A stretch of 64,000 nucleotides of DNA from Myxococcus qinghaiensis (GCF_024198215.1 NZ_JAKCFA010000039.1:1-64000); one strand, 5' to 3'; shown: positions 8,465 through 16,877, numbered from the stretch's first letter. The notes: generated by a model from the sequence alone, not told the origin. Translations and numbers: made by a program.

Positions 8465-8908
8465 TTACTCGGCGGCGACTTCGACCTTGATCTTCGCCAC
8501 CACGTCGCGGTGCAGACGCAGCTCGACTTCGTAGTGGCCAATCGACTTGATGGGGTCGGCCAGGTGGATGGCGCGACGGTCCACCGTCTGCCCCTGGGCC
8601 GCCACGGCCTCGGCGATGTCCAGCGCGGTGACGGAGCCGAACAGCTTGTCCTGATCTCCGACCTTGCGCTTGATGACGACCTTGATGGAGCCGACCTTCT
8701 TCGCCTGCTCCTCCGCGGCGCCCTTCAGCTTGGCATTGCGGGCGGTGATGACCGCCTTCTCGTGCTCGAGCTGACGGAGGTTCTGCTCGCTCGCCAGAAC
8801 CGCCTTCTTGCGCGGCAGCAGGTAGTTACGGCCGAAGCCGTCCTTCACGGTGACGAGCTCCCCGGACTTGCCGAGGTTCTCGATGTCCTCACGCAGAATG
8901 ACCTTCAT
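8465..8908 (-). CDS. rplI: 50S ribosomal protein L9
   Basis: A 147-residue large-subunit protein of normal length. The N-terminal rRNA-binding domain starts KVILREDIENLGKSGELV and continues with KDGFGRNYLLPRKKA. A long connecting helix (about 45-75) leads to the C-terminal domain ending VELRLHRDVVAKIKVEV. It is the third gene of the rpsF-rpsR-rplI operon, 27 bp after rpsR, and is followed by a strong terminator. Confidence 0.97.
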   Translation of the reverse strand: MKVILREDIENLGKSGELVTVKDGFGRNYLLPRKKAVLASEQNLRQLEHEKAVITARNAKLKGAAEEQAKKVGSIKVVIKRKVGDQDKLFGSVTALDIAEAVAAQGQTVDRRAIHLADPIKSIGHYEVELRLHRDVVAKIKVEVAAE

Positions 8909-8935
8909 GTTCAGTCTCCTGAGCGGACCCGGCGG

Positions 8936-9334
8936 TTAGCCGACCACCGCGTTGTAGGGGAGCAGGGCGATGCCGCGCGCGCGCTTGATGGCCGTGGCCA
9001 CCTCACGCTGGTGCTTCGCGCAGTTGCCGGAGATGCGGCGGGGGATGATCTTGCCGCGCTCGGTGACGAAGTACTTCAGCGTCGCCTGGTCCTTGAAATC
9101 CACCGACGCGTTCTTCTCCGCGCAGAAGCGGCAGACCTTCTTGCGGCCGAAGCCACGGCCACCGCCGCGCTTCTCGTCATCGCCGCCCATGCCACCACGG
9201 TCTCCGCGATCTCCACCGCGGTCGCCGCCACGGTCTCCACCGCGATCACCGCGAGGCCCACCGCCGCCGCCGAAGCCGCCACTGCGGCCGCCCGACGACG
9301 AGCCGCCCGTCTTGCTGTCCGTTCCGTTGCTCAT
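8936..9334 (-). CDS. rpsR: 30S ribosomal protein S18 with Arg/Gly-rich N-terminal extension
   Basis: The C-terminal 72 residues are a normal S18 (KVCRFCAEKN, TERGKIIPRRISGNCAKHQR, ATAIKRARGIALLPY). S18 forms a heterodimer with S6 on the 30S platform. The first 60 residues are an unusual low-complexity extension: Ser/Gly, then about five tandem Asp-Arg-Gly-Gly units, making the protein 132 residues instead of about 75. Cysteines at the VCRFC and GNC positions could bind zinc. The extension is in frame with a single good start, so it is not an annotation error. Its partner S6 carries an acidic tail. Confidence 0.95.
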   Translation of the reverse strand: MSNGTDSKTGGSSSGGRSGGFGGGGGPRGDRGGDRGGDRGGDRGDRGGMGGDDEKRGGGRGFGRKKVCRFCAEKNASVDFKDQATLKYFVTERGKIIPRRISGNCAKHQREVATAIKRARGIALLPYNAVVG

Positions 9335-9384
9335 GAACTTTCTCGTTTCCTGGATAGGTCCCTAGAGAATGTCCAAGGTGGCGC

Positions 9385-9867
9385 TCAGGCCTCCTCGGAC
9401 GACTCCTCCTCCGCCTCGCCCACGGACTCCTCGGCCACGTCGACGCCTCGGAATCCGCCACCCTCACGCGGCTCGGGAGCGCCCGGACGGGTCTCCTCCA
9501 CGTCGCCGGCGAGCTTCAGGTCCTCGAGGACCGGACGCGTCTCGGGGTCCACCTCATCCGCCAGCTTCACGGAGATGTAGCGGGTGACCTCATCGAGGTT
9601 CTTCAGGTTGCGCTCAATCTCCGCCACCAGACCCGAGCTGCCCAGGTAGCTGGCGTGCACGTAGATGGCGCGGGGCTGCTTCGCGATGGGGAACAGGGTC
9701 TTCTTCTTGCCCCACACCGTGAAGCGGAGGACCTTGCCACCCTCGCGGGAGACGATGCCACGGACGCGCTCCTTGAGCTTGTCCACGTTGTCGTCGGTCA
9801 GGTCCGGCTTGACCAGGAAGATGGTCTCGTACTCACGAAGCCGCTTGGCGGCCTGCGTCTCTGCCAT
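9385..9867 (-). CDS. rpsF: 30S ribosomal protein S6 with acidic C-terminal tail
   Basis: S6 is a 30S platform protein that pairs with S18. The core covers residues 8-100 (REYETIFLVKPDLTDDNVDK, KLRFTVWGKKK-type strand, AIYVHASYLG, NLDEVTRYISVK). An extra 55 residues follow, ending in the acidic stretch GEAEEESSEEA; total length is 160. The ATG at 9867 is preceded by GGGGAGAG at good spacing; the open frame upstream is leader. It heads the operon with rpsR and rplI under the promoter at 10059-10087. Confidence 0.96.
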   Translation of the reverse strand: MAETQAAKRLREYETIFLVKPDLTDDNVDKLKERVRGIVSREGGKVLRFTVWGKKKTLFPIAKQPRAIYVHASYLGSSGLVAEIERNLKNLDEVTRYISVKLADEVDPETRPVLEDLKLAGDVEETRPGAPEPREGGGFRGVDVAEESVGEAEEESSEEA

Positions 9868-10058
9868 GTTTTCTCTCCCCTTGGGGTCGAGTGCCCCCCG
9901 GACAATCCGAGGAGCGGGGAAACGGCGATTGGCCCCATGGCCACCACCGGGAACGGGAAACCGCGCGCCCGTCACCCTCGCGCTACGTCCCGTGCACCAA
10001 CACGGGAAGCTGAAAAAGAACATCCCGCTGGTTGAACCACCCCAGCGAGCGAACGGGC

Positions 10059-10087
10059 CTTCTAGGGGGGCCCCCCGGGCAAGTCAA
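10059..10087 (-). promoter_or_regulatory. Strong sigma70-type promoter of the rpsF operon
   Basis: On the minus strand TTGACT (10087-10082), a 17-base spacer and TAGAAG (10064-10059). The spacer is a run of G then C that is itself self-complementary. The predicted leader is about 185 bases and contains two short hairpins: CCCGTG/CACGGG, and GCTGG/CCAGC around 10030-10045. A long leader would allow the autoregulation by S6:S18 known in other bacteria, but I did not find a convincing copy of that motif. Confidence 0.65.
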
Positions 10088-10142
10088 GCTCCCGGAAGGT
10101 CCGCCTGTCCGCCCCCCTGGCCCACGGCGCCCCGAGGGGGCC

Positions 10143-10718
10143 TCAGGCCTTCCGGTTGAAGCGGTTCATCGCCACCGACAGCCCCTCGCGCACCCAGCAC
10201 TCCGTCATGTCCATGGCGCGGTCCATCAGCTCGTCCAACTGGCGGCGCTCCCCGTCGTCGAAGTTGGACAGGACGTAGCCGGCCACGCGCTCGCGGGCGT
10301 TGGGGCCCTCCGGCTTGTCGATGCCGAAGCGCAGGCGGATGAACGCCTCCGAGCCCAGGCTCGCGACAATGCTCTTCAGGCCGTTGTGGCCGCCGCTGCC
10401 GCCCCCCGCCTTGAGCTGCAGCCGGCCCAGGGGCAAGTCCAGCTCGTCGTGGATGACGAGCACGTCCTCGGGCGGGATTTTGTAGAAGCGCGCCGCCTCG
10501 GCCACCGAGCGGCCGGACAGGTTCATGAAGGTCTGCGGCTCGACGAAGAGGATGCGCTCGCCCGCCAGGGTTCCCTGGCCCACCTTCGCGGCGAACTTCT
10601 CCTGGTTCAGCTCCGCGCGCGCCCGGGACAGCAGCGCCTCCACCACCATGAATCCGATGTTGTGCCGGTGCCGCTCGTACTCGCGCCCCGGGTTGCCCAG
10701 CCCGCAGATGAGCTTCAT
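10143..10718 (-). CDS. pth: Peptidyl-tRNA hydrolase
   Basis: Releases tRNA from peptidyl-tRNA that drops off ribosomes. The 191-residue protein has KLICGLGNPGREYERHRHNIGF with the catalytic His at about 20, FVEPQTFMNLSG, VIHDELDLPLG (catalytic Asp) and GGSGGHNGLKSI. The ATG at 10718 is chosen over one four codons upstream because it has GGAG at proper spacing and gives the family N-terminus. It follows rplY in the conserved spoVG-prs-rplY-pth order, with a terminator-like hairpin between rplY and pth. Confidence 0.96.
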   Translation of the reverse strand: MKLICGLGNPGREYERHRHNIGFMVVEALLSRARAELNQEKFAAKVGQGTLAGERILFVEPQTFMNLSGRSVAEAARFYKIPPEDVLVIHDELDLPLGRLQLKAGGGSGGHNGLKSIVASLGSEAFIRLRFGIDKPEGPNARERVAGYVLSNFDDGERRQLDELMDRAMDMTECWVREGLSVAMNRFNRKA

Positions 10719-10728
10719 GGGAGGCTCC

Positions 10729-10768
10729 AAAAAGAAACGGGGCCAGCCTCAGGGAGGCCAGCCCCGTG
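10729..10768 (-). terminator. Terminator or attenuator between rplY and pth
   Basis: On the minus strand CGGGGCTGGCCTC pairs with GAGGCTGGCCCCG (two G-U pairs), followed by TTTCTTTTT. It ends about 10 bases before the pth start, so pth would be expressed only by read-through or from another promoter. Confidence 0.8.
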
Positions 10769-10790
10769 TCCAGGGTACACCGGAAGACGA

Positions 10791-11471
10791 CTACTTCTTC
10801 GCGGGAGCCTTGGCCGCCGCCGCGGGGGCCGCCGCCTTGTCGCCGGCCTTCGCCGCCGGAGCCGCCGCGGCAGGAGCCGCCGCAGCCGCCGCGGGAGCCA
10901 CCTCGGCCGCCTCGGGCGCGGCGACGACCGCCACGGTGTAGTTGACGTTCGACTTCACCGACACGCCGGCCGGGAACTTCACGTCGTTGATGTGCAGCGC
11001 CTCGGCGATCTTCAGCGCCGTCACGTCCACCTCGATGCGCTCGGGGATGGCGTTCGGCAGCGCCCAGACCTGGATCTCACGGCGAATCTGGCTGAGCAGA
11101 CCGCCCTCCGCCACGCCCACCGACTTGCCGACGAGCACGAGCGGCACGTCCACCTTGACCTGCTCGTTCTCGCGCACGCCGATGAAGTCCACGTGCAGGA
11201 TGTCCCGGGTGACGGGGTCCATCTGGTAGTCCTTCAGGAGGACCTGCTGGTCACCGCCGGCCAGCTTCAGCTGGATGAGGGTGTTGAACTTGTGCGGGGT
11301 GTTGATGGCCGCGCGCACGGACTTCGGGTCCACGGCGATGTGCACGGGCTTCTGCATGTGCTTGCCGTACACCACGGCGGGCACCAGGCCCTGGGCGCGC
11401 AGCTTGCGGGCAAAGCCCTTGCCAGAGCCTTCACGCGACTTCGCCTCGAGGGTGGTCTTTTCGACGGACAT
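10791..11471 (-). CDS. rplY: 50S ribosomal protein L25 / general stress protein Ctc
   Basis: A 5S-rRNA-binding protein of the CTC subfamily, 226 residues. The N-terminal L25 domain (1-95) begins TTLEAKSREGSGKGFARKLR and has VPAVVYGKHM. The C-terminal TL5/CTC beta domain (96-185) contains VPLVLVGKSVGVAEGG. The last 45 residues are an Ala/Pro/Lys tail, probably disordered. The ATG at 11471 is preceded by AAAGG; the frame upstream lacks family residues. It lies between prs and pth, the order seen in Bacillus (prs-ctc-pth). Confidence 0.95.
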   Translation of the reverse strand: MSVEKTTLEAKSREGSGKGFARKLRAQGLVPAVVYGKHMQKPVHIAVDPKSVRAAINTPHKFNTLIQLKLAGGDQQVLLKDYQMDPVTRDILHVDFIGVRENEQVKVDVPLVLVGKSVGVAEGGLLSQIRREIQVWALPNAIPERIEVDVTALKIAEALHINDVKFPAGVSVKSNVNYTVAVVAAPEAAEVAPAAAAAAPAAAAPAAKAGDKAAAPAAAAKAPAKK

Positions 11472-11590
11472 GGAAATACCTTTGGAGATGGATACCGCGG
11501 TGACCACCGGCCACCCTGGCGCCCTCGGCATCCCGCCCCGGTGGCGGGCCCCGAAGACGGCGCCGCGAAGGGGACCGTTGGAGGAGGCCG

Positions 11591-11619
11591 GACATGCCAG
11601 CCCCCGGACAGGGAGTCAA
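11591..11619 (-). promoter_or_regulatory. Weak candidate promoter for rplY
   Basis: On the minus strand TTGACT (11619-11614), 17 bases, then CATGTC. The -35 is good and the -10 poor. It lies in the 176-bp gap between prs and rplY. Confidence 0.3.
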
Positions 11620-11647
11620 GTCGCCCGACGGCCGGGCGCTTCGCTTC

Positions 11648-12598
11648 TCAGACGAACAGCGAGCTGAGCGAGTCGGCCCGGTGGATGCGGGCAATGGCCT
11701 CGCCGAAGAGCCGCTCGGTGGTGAGCACGCGAATCTTCGTGCACGCCTGCGCCGCGGCCGACAGCGGCACCGTGTCCGTGAAGACGACCTCTTCGAGCAC
11801 CGAGTCGGTGATTCGCTGGATGGCGGGCCCGGAGAGGATGGGGTGCACCGCGTAGGCGACCACGCGGCGGGCGCCCTTGGCCTTGAGCGCCGCGGCGGCC
11901 TGCGCGAGCGTGCCGGCGGTGTCCACCATGTCGTCCACCAGCACGGCGTCCTTGCCGGACACGTCGCCGATGAGGTTCATCACCTCGGAGGCGTTGGGGC
12001 GCGGGCGGCGCTTGTCGATGATGGCCAGGCCCGTGTTCAGGCGCTTGGAGTAGGCGCGCGCGCGCTCCACGCCACCGGCGTCCGGCGACACGATGACCAG
12101 CTCCTGCGACTCCGGGAAGCGCTTGCGCAGGTCCTCCAGGAACACCGGCGAGCCGTACAGGTGGTCCGAGGGGATGTTGAAGAAGCCCTGGATCTGCCCG
12201 GCGTGCATGTCCATGGACACCACGCGCTCGGCCCCTGCCACTTCCAGCAGGTCCGCGACGAGCTTCGCGGTAATCGGGGTGCGCGGGGCGACCTTCCGGT
12301 CCTGCCGGGCATACCCGTAATACGGGATGACGGCGGTGATGGAACTCGCGCTCGCCCGCTTCAGGGCGTCGCAGATGATGAGCATCTCCATCAGGTGGTC
12401 GTTGGTCGGCGGGCTCGTCGACTGGAGGATGAAGACGTCGTGGCCGCGGACGTTCTCTCCAATCTCGACGTGGATTTCTCCGTCGGAGAAGCGACCCACC
12501 TCCGCCTTGCCGAGCGGACGCTTGAGGTACTCACAGATTCGGTGAGCCAGGCCGGGATTCGAGCTCCCGGCGAAGATCTTGAAGTCGCGCGGCTGCAT
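11648..12598 (-). CDS. prs: Ribose-phosphate pyrophosphokinase (PRPP synthetase)
   Basis: Makes PRPP from ribose 5-phosphate and ATP, feeding nucleotide synthesis and salvage. The 316-residue class I enzyme has FAGSSNPGLA, GRFSDGEIHVEI, the ATP-binding YYGYARQDRK, MDMHAGQIQGFF, VIVSPDAGGVERA and the PRPP loop VLVDDMVDTAGT. The ATG at 12598 gives the standard N-terminus; a GTG nine codons upstream is possible. It follows spoVG by about 45 bp. The three salvage enzymes that need a sugar phosphate or PRPP lie just across the window at 13.7-15.7 kb. Confidence 0.97.
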   Translation of the reverse strand: MQPRDFKIFAGSSNPGLAHRICEYLKRPLGKAEVGRFSDGEIHVEIGENVRGHDVFILQSTSPPTNDHLMEMLIICDALKRASASSITAVIPYYGYARQDRKVAPRTPITAKLVADLLEVAGAERVVSMDMHAGQIQGFFNIPSDHLYGSPVFLEDLRKRFPESQELVIVSPDAGGVERARAYSKRLNTGLAIIDKRRPRPNASEVMNLIGDVSGKDAVLVDDMVDTAGTLAQAAAALKAKGARRVVAYAVHPILSGPAIQRITDSVLEEVVFTDTVPLSAAAQACTKIRVLTTERLFGEAIARIHRADSLSSLFV

Positions 12599-12643
12599 GA
12601 TGGGCCCGCTGACTAACCTGGACACGCGCGGATGTGAAGGCCG

Positions 12644-12943
12644 TTAGTCGAGATCTGCTGGCATCGGACCGAGCATCCCGGCTTGCGCCTGATGGAGGTG
12701 CCGCTCGTACTCCATGAGAATGACACGCTCCATCTGGCTGCGTGTGTCCGCGTTGAGCGGGTGGGCTATATCCTTGTACGTCCCATCCTTGCGCTTCTTC
12801 GCCGGCATCGCGATGAACAGCCCCGAGGAGCCGTGGATGACCTTCAAGTCGCGAATGACGAAGCAGTGATCCAGGGTGATGGTGACGTACGCCTTGAGCT
12901 TGTCCTCTTCGACCGGAAACACCCGGACGTCGGTGATGTTCAT
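12644..12943 (-). CDS. spoVG: SpoVG-family RNA/DNA-binding protein
   Basis: A 99-residue protein with the family sequence from MNITDVRVFP through AYVTITLDHCFVIRDLKVI, SGLFIAMPAKKRKDG and DIAHPLN. In Firmicutes SpoVG affects sporulation and cell division and binds nucleic acids; in myxobacteria a role is not established by this sequence. The ATG at 12943 is preceded by a GGGGGGG run; the longer open frame upstream is not SpoVG-like. It is first in a spoVG-prs-rplY-pth block. A short palindrome, TGCAAAATGCA, lies about 60 bases upstream. Confidence 0.93.
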   Translation of the reverse strand: MNITDVRVFPVEEDKLKAYVTITLDHCFVIRDLKVIHGSSGLFIAMPAKKRKDGTYKDIAHPLNADTRSQMERVILMEYERHLHQAQAGMLGPMPADLD

Positions 12944-13076
12944 GGTCCCCCCCCGAACCCGAAAGGTCGGAGCTGGCGGGAAGCCTGGGACATACCGGGT
13001 GCAAAATGCAAGGGTATGGTGAAGGAGAACCCTCACCATTGTTCCACTCGCTCACAGTCCAGAGGGATTGGCGGGA

Positions 13077-13454
13077 CTACCCAAGGGCTCCTGGCCAGTG
13101 CATGACCAGGTGGGTCAGAAAAGCCAGATGGTAGACGACGATGATGCCGTAGACGACGGCCCCCGCTCGGATGGCCAGGCGGCTGGCGCGCAGGCGTCGG
13201 TGCAAGCACAAGAGCCACAGGCCGGTGTTCACGATGAGCAGCTTGGCGAACATGAAGAAGAGCGGTGACTGCTCGTAGGCCACGCGCATGAGAGGGTTGA
13301 GCTCCTCCGCCACGCCCAGCTGAAGGAAGAGCAGGGTGAAGAGCCCGTCCATCAGGTTGAGCATCAGCAACGCCACCGAGGCGGGTGACGCATAGAAGGA
13401 AGCCATTCCACCGCGGACCGCGCCCCGAACCTGCTCCATCGTCGTCGTCGCCAC
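13077..13454 (-). CDS. DUF5658-like membrane protein
   Basis: A 125-residue protein with three or four hydrophobic helices. The N-terminal helix contains LLMLNLMDGLFTLLFLQLGV, followed by EELNPLMRVAYEQSPLFF, the Asn-Asp and E-x-N-P pattern seen in DUF5658 proteins; no function is known. The GTG at 13454 is preceded by GGGAGG at 6 bases, better than the ATG five codons in. It is divergent from tdk, with 204 bp between them. The promoter side is otherwise unremarkable. Confidence 0.7.
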   Translation of the reverse strand: MATTTMEQVRGAVRGGMASFYASPASVALLMLNLMDGLFTLLFLQLGVAEELNPLMRVAYEQSPLFFMFAKLLIVNTGLWLLCLHRRLRASRLAIRAGAVVYGIIVVYHLAFLTHLVMHWPGALG

Positions 13455-13593
13455 GCCCTGCCTCCCAGTCCCGACCTTCCGGAGGCGTTCCCTTTCAAGT
13501 GGCTTGCCAGCGCCCGGATGGGCCGAGGAAGGGCAGGCGGGCAGGCGCGCCCCGGCACGCCTCCAGGCCCTGTCACGAGGACGCGCTTGGCGG

Positions 13594-13622
13594 TTGACTC
13601 CCGCGGGGGGGTGACAGAGTAT
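13594..13622 (+). promoter_or_regulatory. Promoter of the tdk-upp-hpt group
   Basis: TTGACT, a 17-base GC-rich spacer and GAGTAT. The expected start of transcription is near 13629, about 30 bases before the TTG at 13659. This argues against start codons further upstream in the open frame, which would fall inside the promoter. Confidence 0.55.
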
Positions 13623-13658
13623 CCGCGCCCCTCCGCCCCCAGGCCAGGCGAGCGTCCC

Positions 13659-14258
13659 TTGCACCAATTCCCCAAAGATATCGGGTGGATAGAGGTCATT
13701 TGCGGTTCGATGTTCTCCGGTAAGACGGAGGAGTTGATCCGCCGCATCCAGCGTGCCGTGTACGGCAAGCAGAAGGTGCAGGTGTTCAAGCCCCGCATCG
13801 ACAACCGGTACGACGAGACGCAGGTGGTGAGCCACTCGAAGCAGCGGGTGACCTCCACGCCGGTGGAGCGGGCTGAAGAGATTTTTTACCGGTTGGAGCC
13901 CGACACGCAGGTGGTGGGCATCGACGAGGTGCAGTTCTTCGGCGCCGAGGTCGTCGCGGTGGTGGAGGCGCTGGCCAACAAGGGCCTGCGCGTCATCTGC
14001 GCGGGACTGGACCAGGACTACCAGGGCCGTCCCTTCGAGCCGATGCCGCAGCTGATGGCGGTGGCGGAGTACGTGACGAAGGAGCTGGCCATCTGCGTGG
14101 TTTGCGGCAATCCGGCCAATCGCTCCCAGCGCATCGTCTCCAGTGGCGAGCGCGTGGTGGTGGGCGCGGCGGGCGCGTACGAGCCCCGCTGCCGCAAGTG
14201 TCACGTCCCGGAGCCCACCGAGGGCACGCCGCCGCAGACGCTCGAACTGTTCGACTGA
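13659..14258 (+). CDS. tdk: Thymidine kinase (type II)
   Basis: Phosphorylates thymidine and deoxyuridine in salvage. The 199-residue protein has the P-loop GSMFSGKTEEL near the N-terminus, the Walker B-like GIDEVQFF, GLDQDYQGRPFEP, and four cysteines in CVVC and RCRKCH that form the structural zinc site. The TTG at 13659 is chosen because it gives the standard length and lies just downstream of the promoter at 13594-13622. It is followed after 45 bp by a uracil phosphoribosyltransferase gene and then hpt, a pyrimidine/purine salvage group. Confidence 0.92.
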   Translation: MHQFPKDIGWIEVICGSMFSGKTEELIRRIQRAVYGKQKVQVFKPRIDNRYDETQVVSHSKQRVTSTPVERAEEIFYRLEPDTQVVGIDEVQFFGAEVVAVVEALANKGLRVICAGLDQDYQGRPFEPMPQLMAVAEYVTKELAICVVCGNPANRSQRIVSSGERVVVGAAGAYEPRCRKCHVPEPTEGTPPQTLELFD

Positions 14259-14303
14259 CGCCGTTTCGCCCCGGGGCTTTCGGGCACGAGAGGAACCGAC
14301 CGC

Positions 14304-15119
14304 ATGCGTGACACCCTGTACGCGAACGTGCCCTTCCGGTTGAACGAGATGACCCACCACTATGGACCCCACGTCCACCTGGTGGGCAATCCGTTCCTGC
14401 TCTCCCAATTGGCCACCTTGTGCGCCAAGGGCGTCATCCAGCCTCAAATCAACCGGCTGGTGGAGACGCTCTACAGCGACCTGGTGAAGACGGTGGTGAA
14501 CGCGGAGTTCCCGCGGAAGATGGTCAGCCTGCCGACACGGATGATCGACTCCACCCCGCAGGGGCTCTACCAGGGCGAGGTCATCGACCCGCATGTCCGG
14601 GTGGTGACGGTGAACATCGCGCGGGCGGGCACGCTGCCGTCGCAGGTGACGTACGACCTGCTCAACGCCACGCTGGACCCGTCGGTGGTGCGGCAGGACC
14701 ACATCATCATGAGCCGCATGATTGACGCGGCCGAGACGGTGGTGGGCTCCCAGATTGGCGGCGCGAAGATTGGCGGGGACGTGGATGACGCGCTCGTTCT
14801 CTTCCCGGACCCCATGGGGGCCACGGGCGGCAGCCTCTCCACGGCGATCAAGCTCTACAAAGAGAAGGTGCCCGGCACGCCCCGGCGCATCATCACCCTG
14901 AACCTCATCGTCACGCCGGAGTACTTGCGGAAGATGACGACGGACCATCCGGACGTGGTCATCTACGCGCTCCGGTTGGACCGGGGCCTGTCTCCGCCGG
15001 AGGTCTTCGGCACGGCGCCGGGCGCGCTCTGGGAGAAGGAGCGAGGCCTGGATGACCGGCAGTACATCGTCCCCGGAGGCGGCGGCTTCGGGGAGATCAT
15101 GAACAACGCCTACGTGTAG
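14304..15119 (+). CDS. upp: Uracil phosphoribosyltransferase family protein
   Basis: Expected to convert uracil and PRPP to UMP. The 271-residue protein is longer than typical Upp (about 208), with extra N-terminal residues containing the MTHHYGPHVHL segment. Fold motifs are present: VTVNIARAGTLPS, the PRPP loop LFPDPMGATGGSLSTA, and the uracil-binding IVPGGGGFGEI at the C-terminus. The substitutions relative to standard Upp leave a different base possible. It lies between tdk and hpt, 13 bp before hpt. Confidence 0.82.
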   Translation: MRDTLYANVPFRLNEMTHHYGPHVHLVGNPFLLSQLATLCAKGVIQPQINRLVETLYSDLVKTVVNAEFPRKMVSLPTRMIDSTPQGLYQGEVIDPHVRVVTVNIARAGTLPSQVTYDLLNATLDPSVVRQDHIIMSRMIDAAETVVGSQIGGAKIGGDVDDALVLFPDPMGATGGSLSTAIKLYKEKVPGTPRRIITLNLIVTPEYLRKMTTDHPDVVIYALRLDRGLSPPEVFGTAPGALWEKERGLDDRQYIVPGGGGFGEIMNNAYV

Positions 15120-15132
15120 CGCGGAGGAAGCC

Positions 15133-15666
15133 TTGGCGTTCTACGAGCAGGAAGTCGGCGTCCATATTTCCGAGGAGAAGCTGCAGGCGCGCGTGCGGGA
15201 GCTGGGTGCGCAAATCACCCGGGACTACGCGGGCAAGGAGCTGACGCTTGTCTGTGTCTTGAAGGGCTCCACGTTCTTCGCCATGGACCTGGCGCGGGCG
15301 GTGGACCTGCCGCTGACGTTGGAGTTCCTGGGCGTGTCCAGCTACCAGGGCGGCACGGAGACGACGGGCGAGGTGCGCATCACCACCGACGTCAGCAAGC
15401 CGATGGCGGGCAAGCACCTGCTCATCATCGAGGACATCATCGACACGGGGCTCACCATGAGCTTCCTGTTGGAGAACCTGCGGGCCCGGCACCCGGCGTC
15501 GCTGAAGTTGTGCTCGCTGTTGGAGAAGCCGGCGCGGGCGCGGACGAAGATAGACATCGACTACAAGGGCTTCGTCATCGAGGACCTCTTCGTCGTCGGC
15601 TATGGCCTGGACTTCGGGGAGAAGTACCGGAACGTGCCATTCATTGGCGTGATGAAGGGCAAGTAG
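15133..15666 (+). CDS. hpt: Hypoxanthine phosphoribosyltransferase
   Basis: Salvages hypoxanthine (and usually guanine) with PRPP. The 177-residue protein has LVCVLKGSTFFAMDLAR, the flexible loop around SSYQGGTETTGEV, the PRPP motif HLLIIEDIIDTGLTM, and the purine-contacting YKGFVIEDLFVVGYGLDFG. It starts at TTG 15133 with GGAGG seven bases upstream. It is the last gene of the salvage operon; no clear terminator follows. Confidence 0.95.
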   Translation: MAFYEQEVGVHISEEKLQARVRELGAQITRDYAGKELTLVCVLKGSTFFAMDLARAVDLPLTLEFLGVSSYQGGTETTGEVRITTDVSKPMAGKHLLIIEDIIDTGLTMSFLLENLRARHPASLKLCSLLEKPARARTKIDIDYKGFVIEDLFVVGYGLDFGEKYRNVPFIGVMKGK

Positions 15667-15898
15667 CCCCCGAGTCGCCCTCGGCCGTGCGGGGAGAGGG
15701 TCGTCTTCCCGCCGGCTCGTGGACTCAGGGGGGCGGAGCGTCGAGCGCCTCGCGTGGATGCCACTCCGCGGGCGTGGAGCGCGGTTTCCGGTTGTCGTCA
15801 GTCCGAGCGTGCGCAGCGTCCCAAGTGGGACTGATTGCGCCGCGAGGCGCCAGACGCGAGGAGTCGTGTCCTGGTGTGTGCGGCCTGAGAGAGTGCGC

Positions 15899-16726
15899 AT
15901 GCGTTCAGCGACAGACAAGAGACTCCCCGCCGCATCCGCGGCCGGGGTCAATGATTCGATGCGGAGGTACGTGGCGGAGTTCATCGGGACGTTCGTCCTT
16001 GTGCTCGGCGGCGTGGGAGCGGCCGTGCTGGCGGGGGACCGCATCGGTTTCCTGGGCGTGTCGTTCGCCTTTGGCCTCTCGCTGCTGGCCATGGTGTATG
16101 CGATTGGGCCCATCTCCGGCTGCCACGTGAATCCCGCGGTGACGGTGGGGCTGTCGCTGGCGGGCAAGTTCGAGAACAAGCACATCCTCGGCTACATCGT
16201 CGCGCAGTGTGTGGGGGCGGTGCTGGCGGCGGGCGTGGTGCTGCTCATCGCCAAGGGGATTCCCGGGGGCTACCAGGCGTCGATTTCGGGACTGGGCTCG
16301 AACGGGTACGGGCTTGCCTCACCGGAGGGCTATGGCGCGGGGGCGGCGTTCCTGGCGGAGGTCATGCTCACGTTCCTGCTCGTGTTGACGGTGCTGGGGG
16401 CGACGGACGCGAAGGCGCCGGTGGGCTTCGCGGGCCTGGCCATTGGCCTGGTGCTGACGCTCATCCACCTGGTGGGCATCCCCGTGACGAACACGTCGGT
16501 GAATCCCGCGCGCAGCCTGGGGCCGGCGGTGTTCGCGGGCGGGCAGGCGATTGGCCAGCTGTGGATGTTCATCATCGCGCCGCTGTTGGGCGCGGGGCTG
16601 GCGGCGGCGGTGTACCGCACCGTGTTCAGCCCGGCGGGCGCCATCACGGCTCGTACGGCCGAGCGCTCGCTGGATGTGGAGCGCAAGGAGCGCGTCGCTC
16701 AGGACCGCACCCGTTCGCCGGTGTAG
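15899..16726 (+). CDS. aqpZ: Aquaporin Z-like water channel
   Basis: A 275-residue MIP-family channel with six membrane helices. The two half-helix motifs are HVNPAVTVG and TSVNPARSLG. The selectivity-filter context LTLIHLVGIPVTNTSVNPAR keeps the His, Thr and Arg of AqpZ, which favours water over glycerol. The ATG at 15899 has GAGAGAG upstream; the ATG at 15959 would remove a 20-residue non-family extension and is equally possible. A palindrome GTCCCAAGTGGGAC lies at 15818-15831 in the 232-bp gap after hpt. Confidence 0.92.
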   Translation: MRSATDKRLPAASAAGVNDSMRRYVAEFIGTFVLVLGGVGAAVLAGDRIGFLGVSFAFGLSLLAMVYAIGPISGCHVNPAVTVGLSLAGKFENKHILGYIVAQCVGAVLAAGVVLLIAKGIPGGYQASISGLGSNGYGLASPEGYGAGAAFLAEVMLTFLLVLTVLGATDAKAPVGFAGLAIGLVLTLIHLVGIPVTNTSVNPARSLGPAVFAGGQAIGQLWMFIIAPLLGAGLAAAVYRTVFSPAGAITARTAERSLDVERKERVAQDRTRSPV

Positions 16727-16877
16727 GGGCGAGAGAAGCTGCTTTGCGTGGACGGGCCTTGCTCACCAGCGCCGGGCTCGTCGCGCGCGGGCCACCTGCC
16801 TGTGGTTCTCGTGGAGGTGCTTCCGGGGGTATACGGGGGTTGGGAAGGGGCCGTGCCTTCCTGTTCCCTGCTCCGGG

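Noticed and set aside
13518..13658. Longer N-terminus for thymidine kinase
   Set aside because: The extra 47 codons are not family-like and span the promoter TTGACT-N17-GAGTAT.
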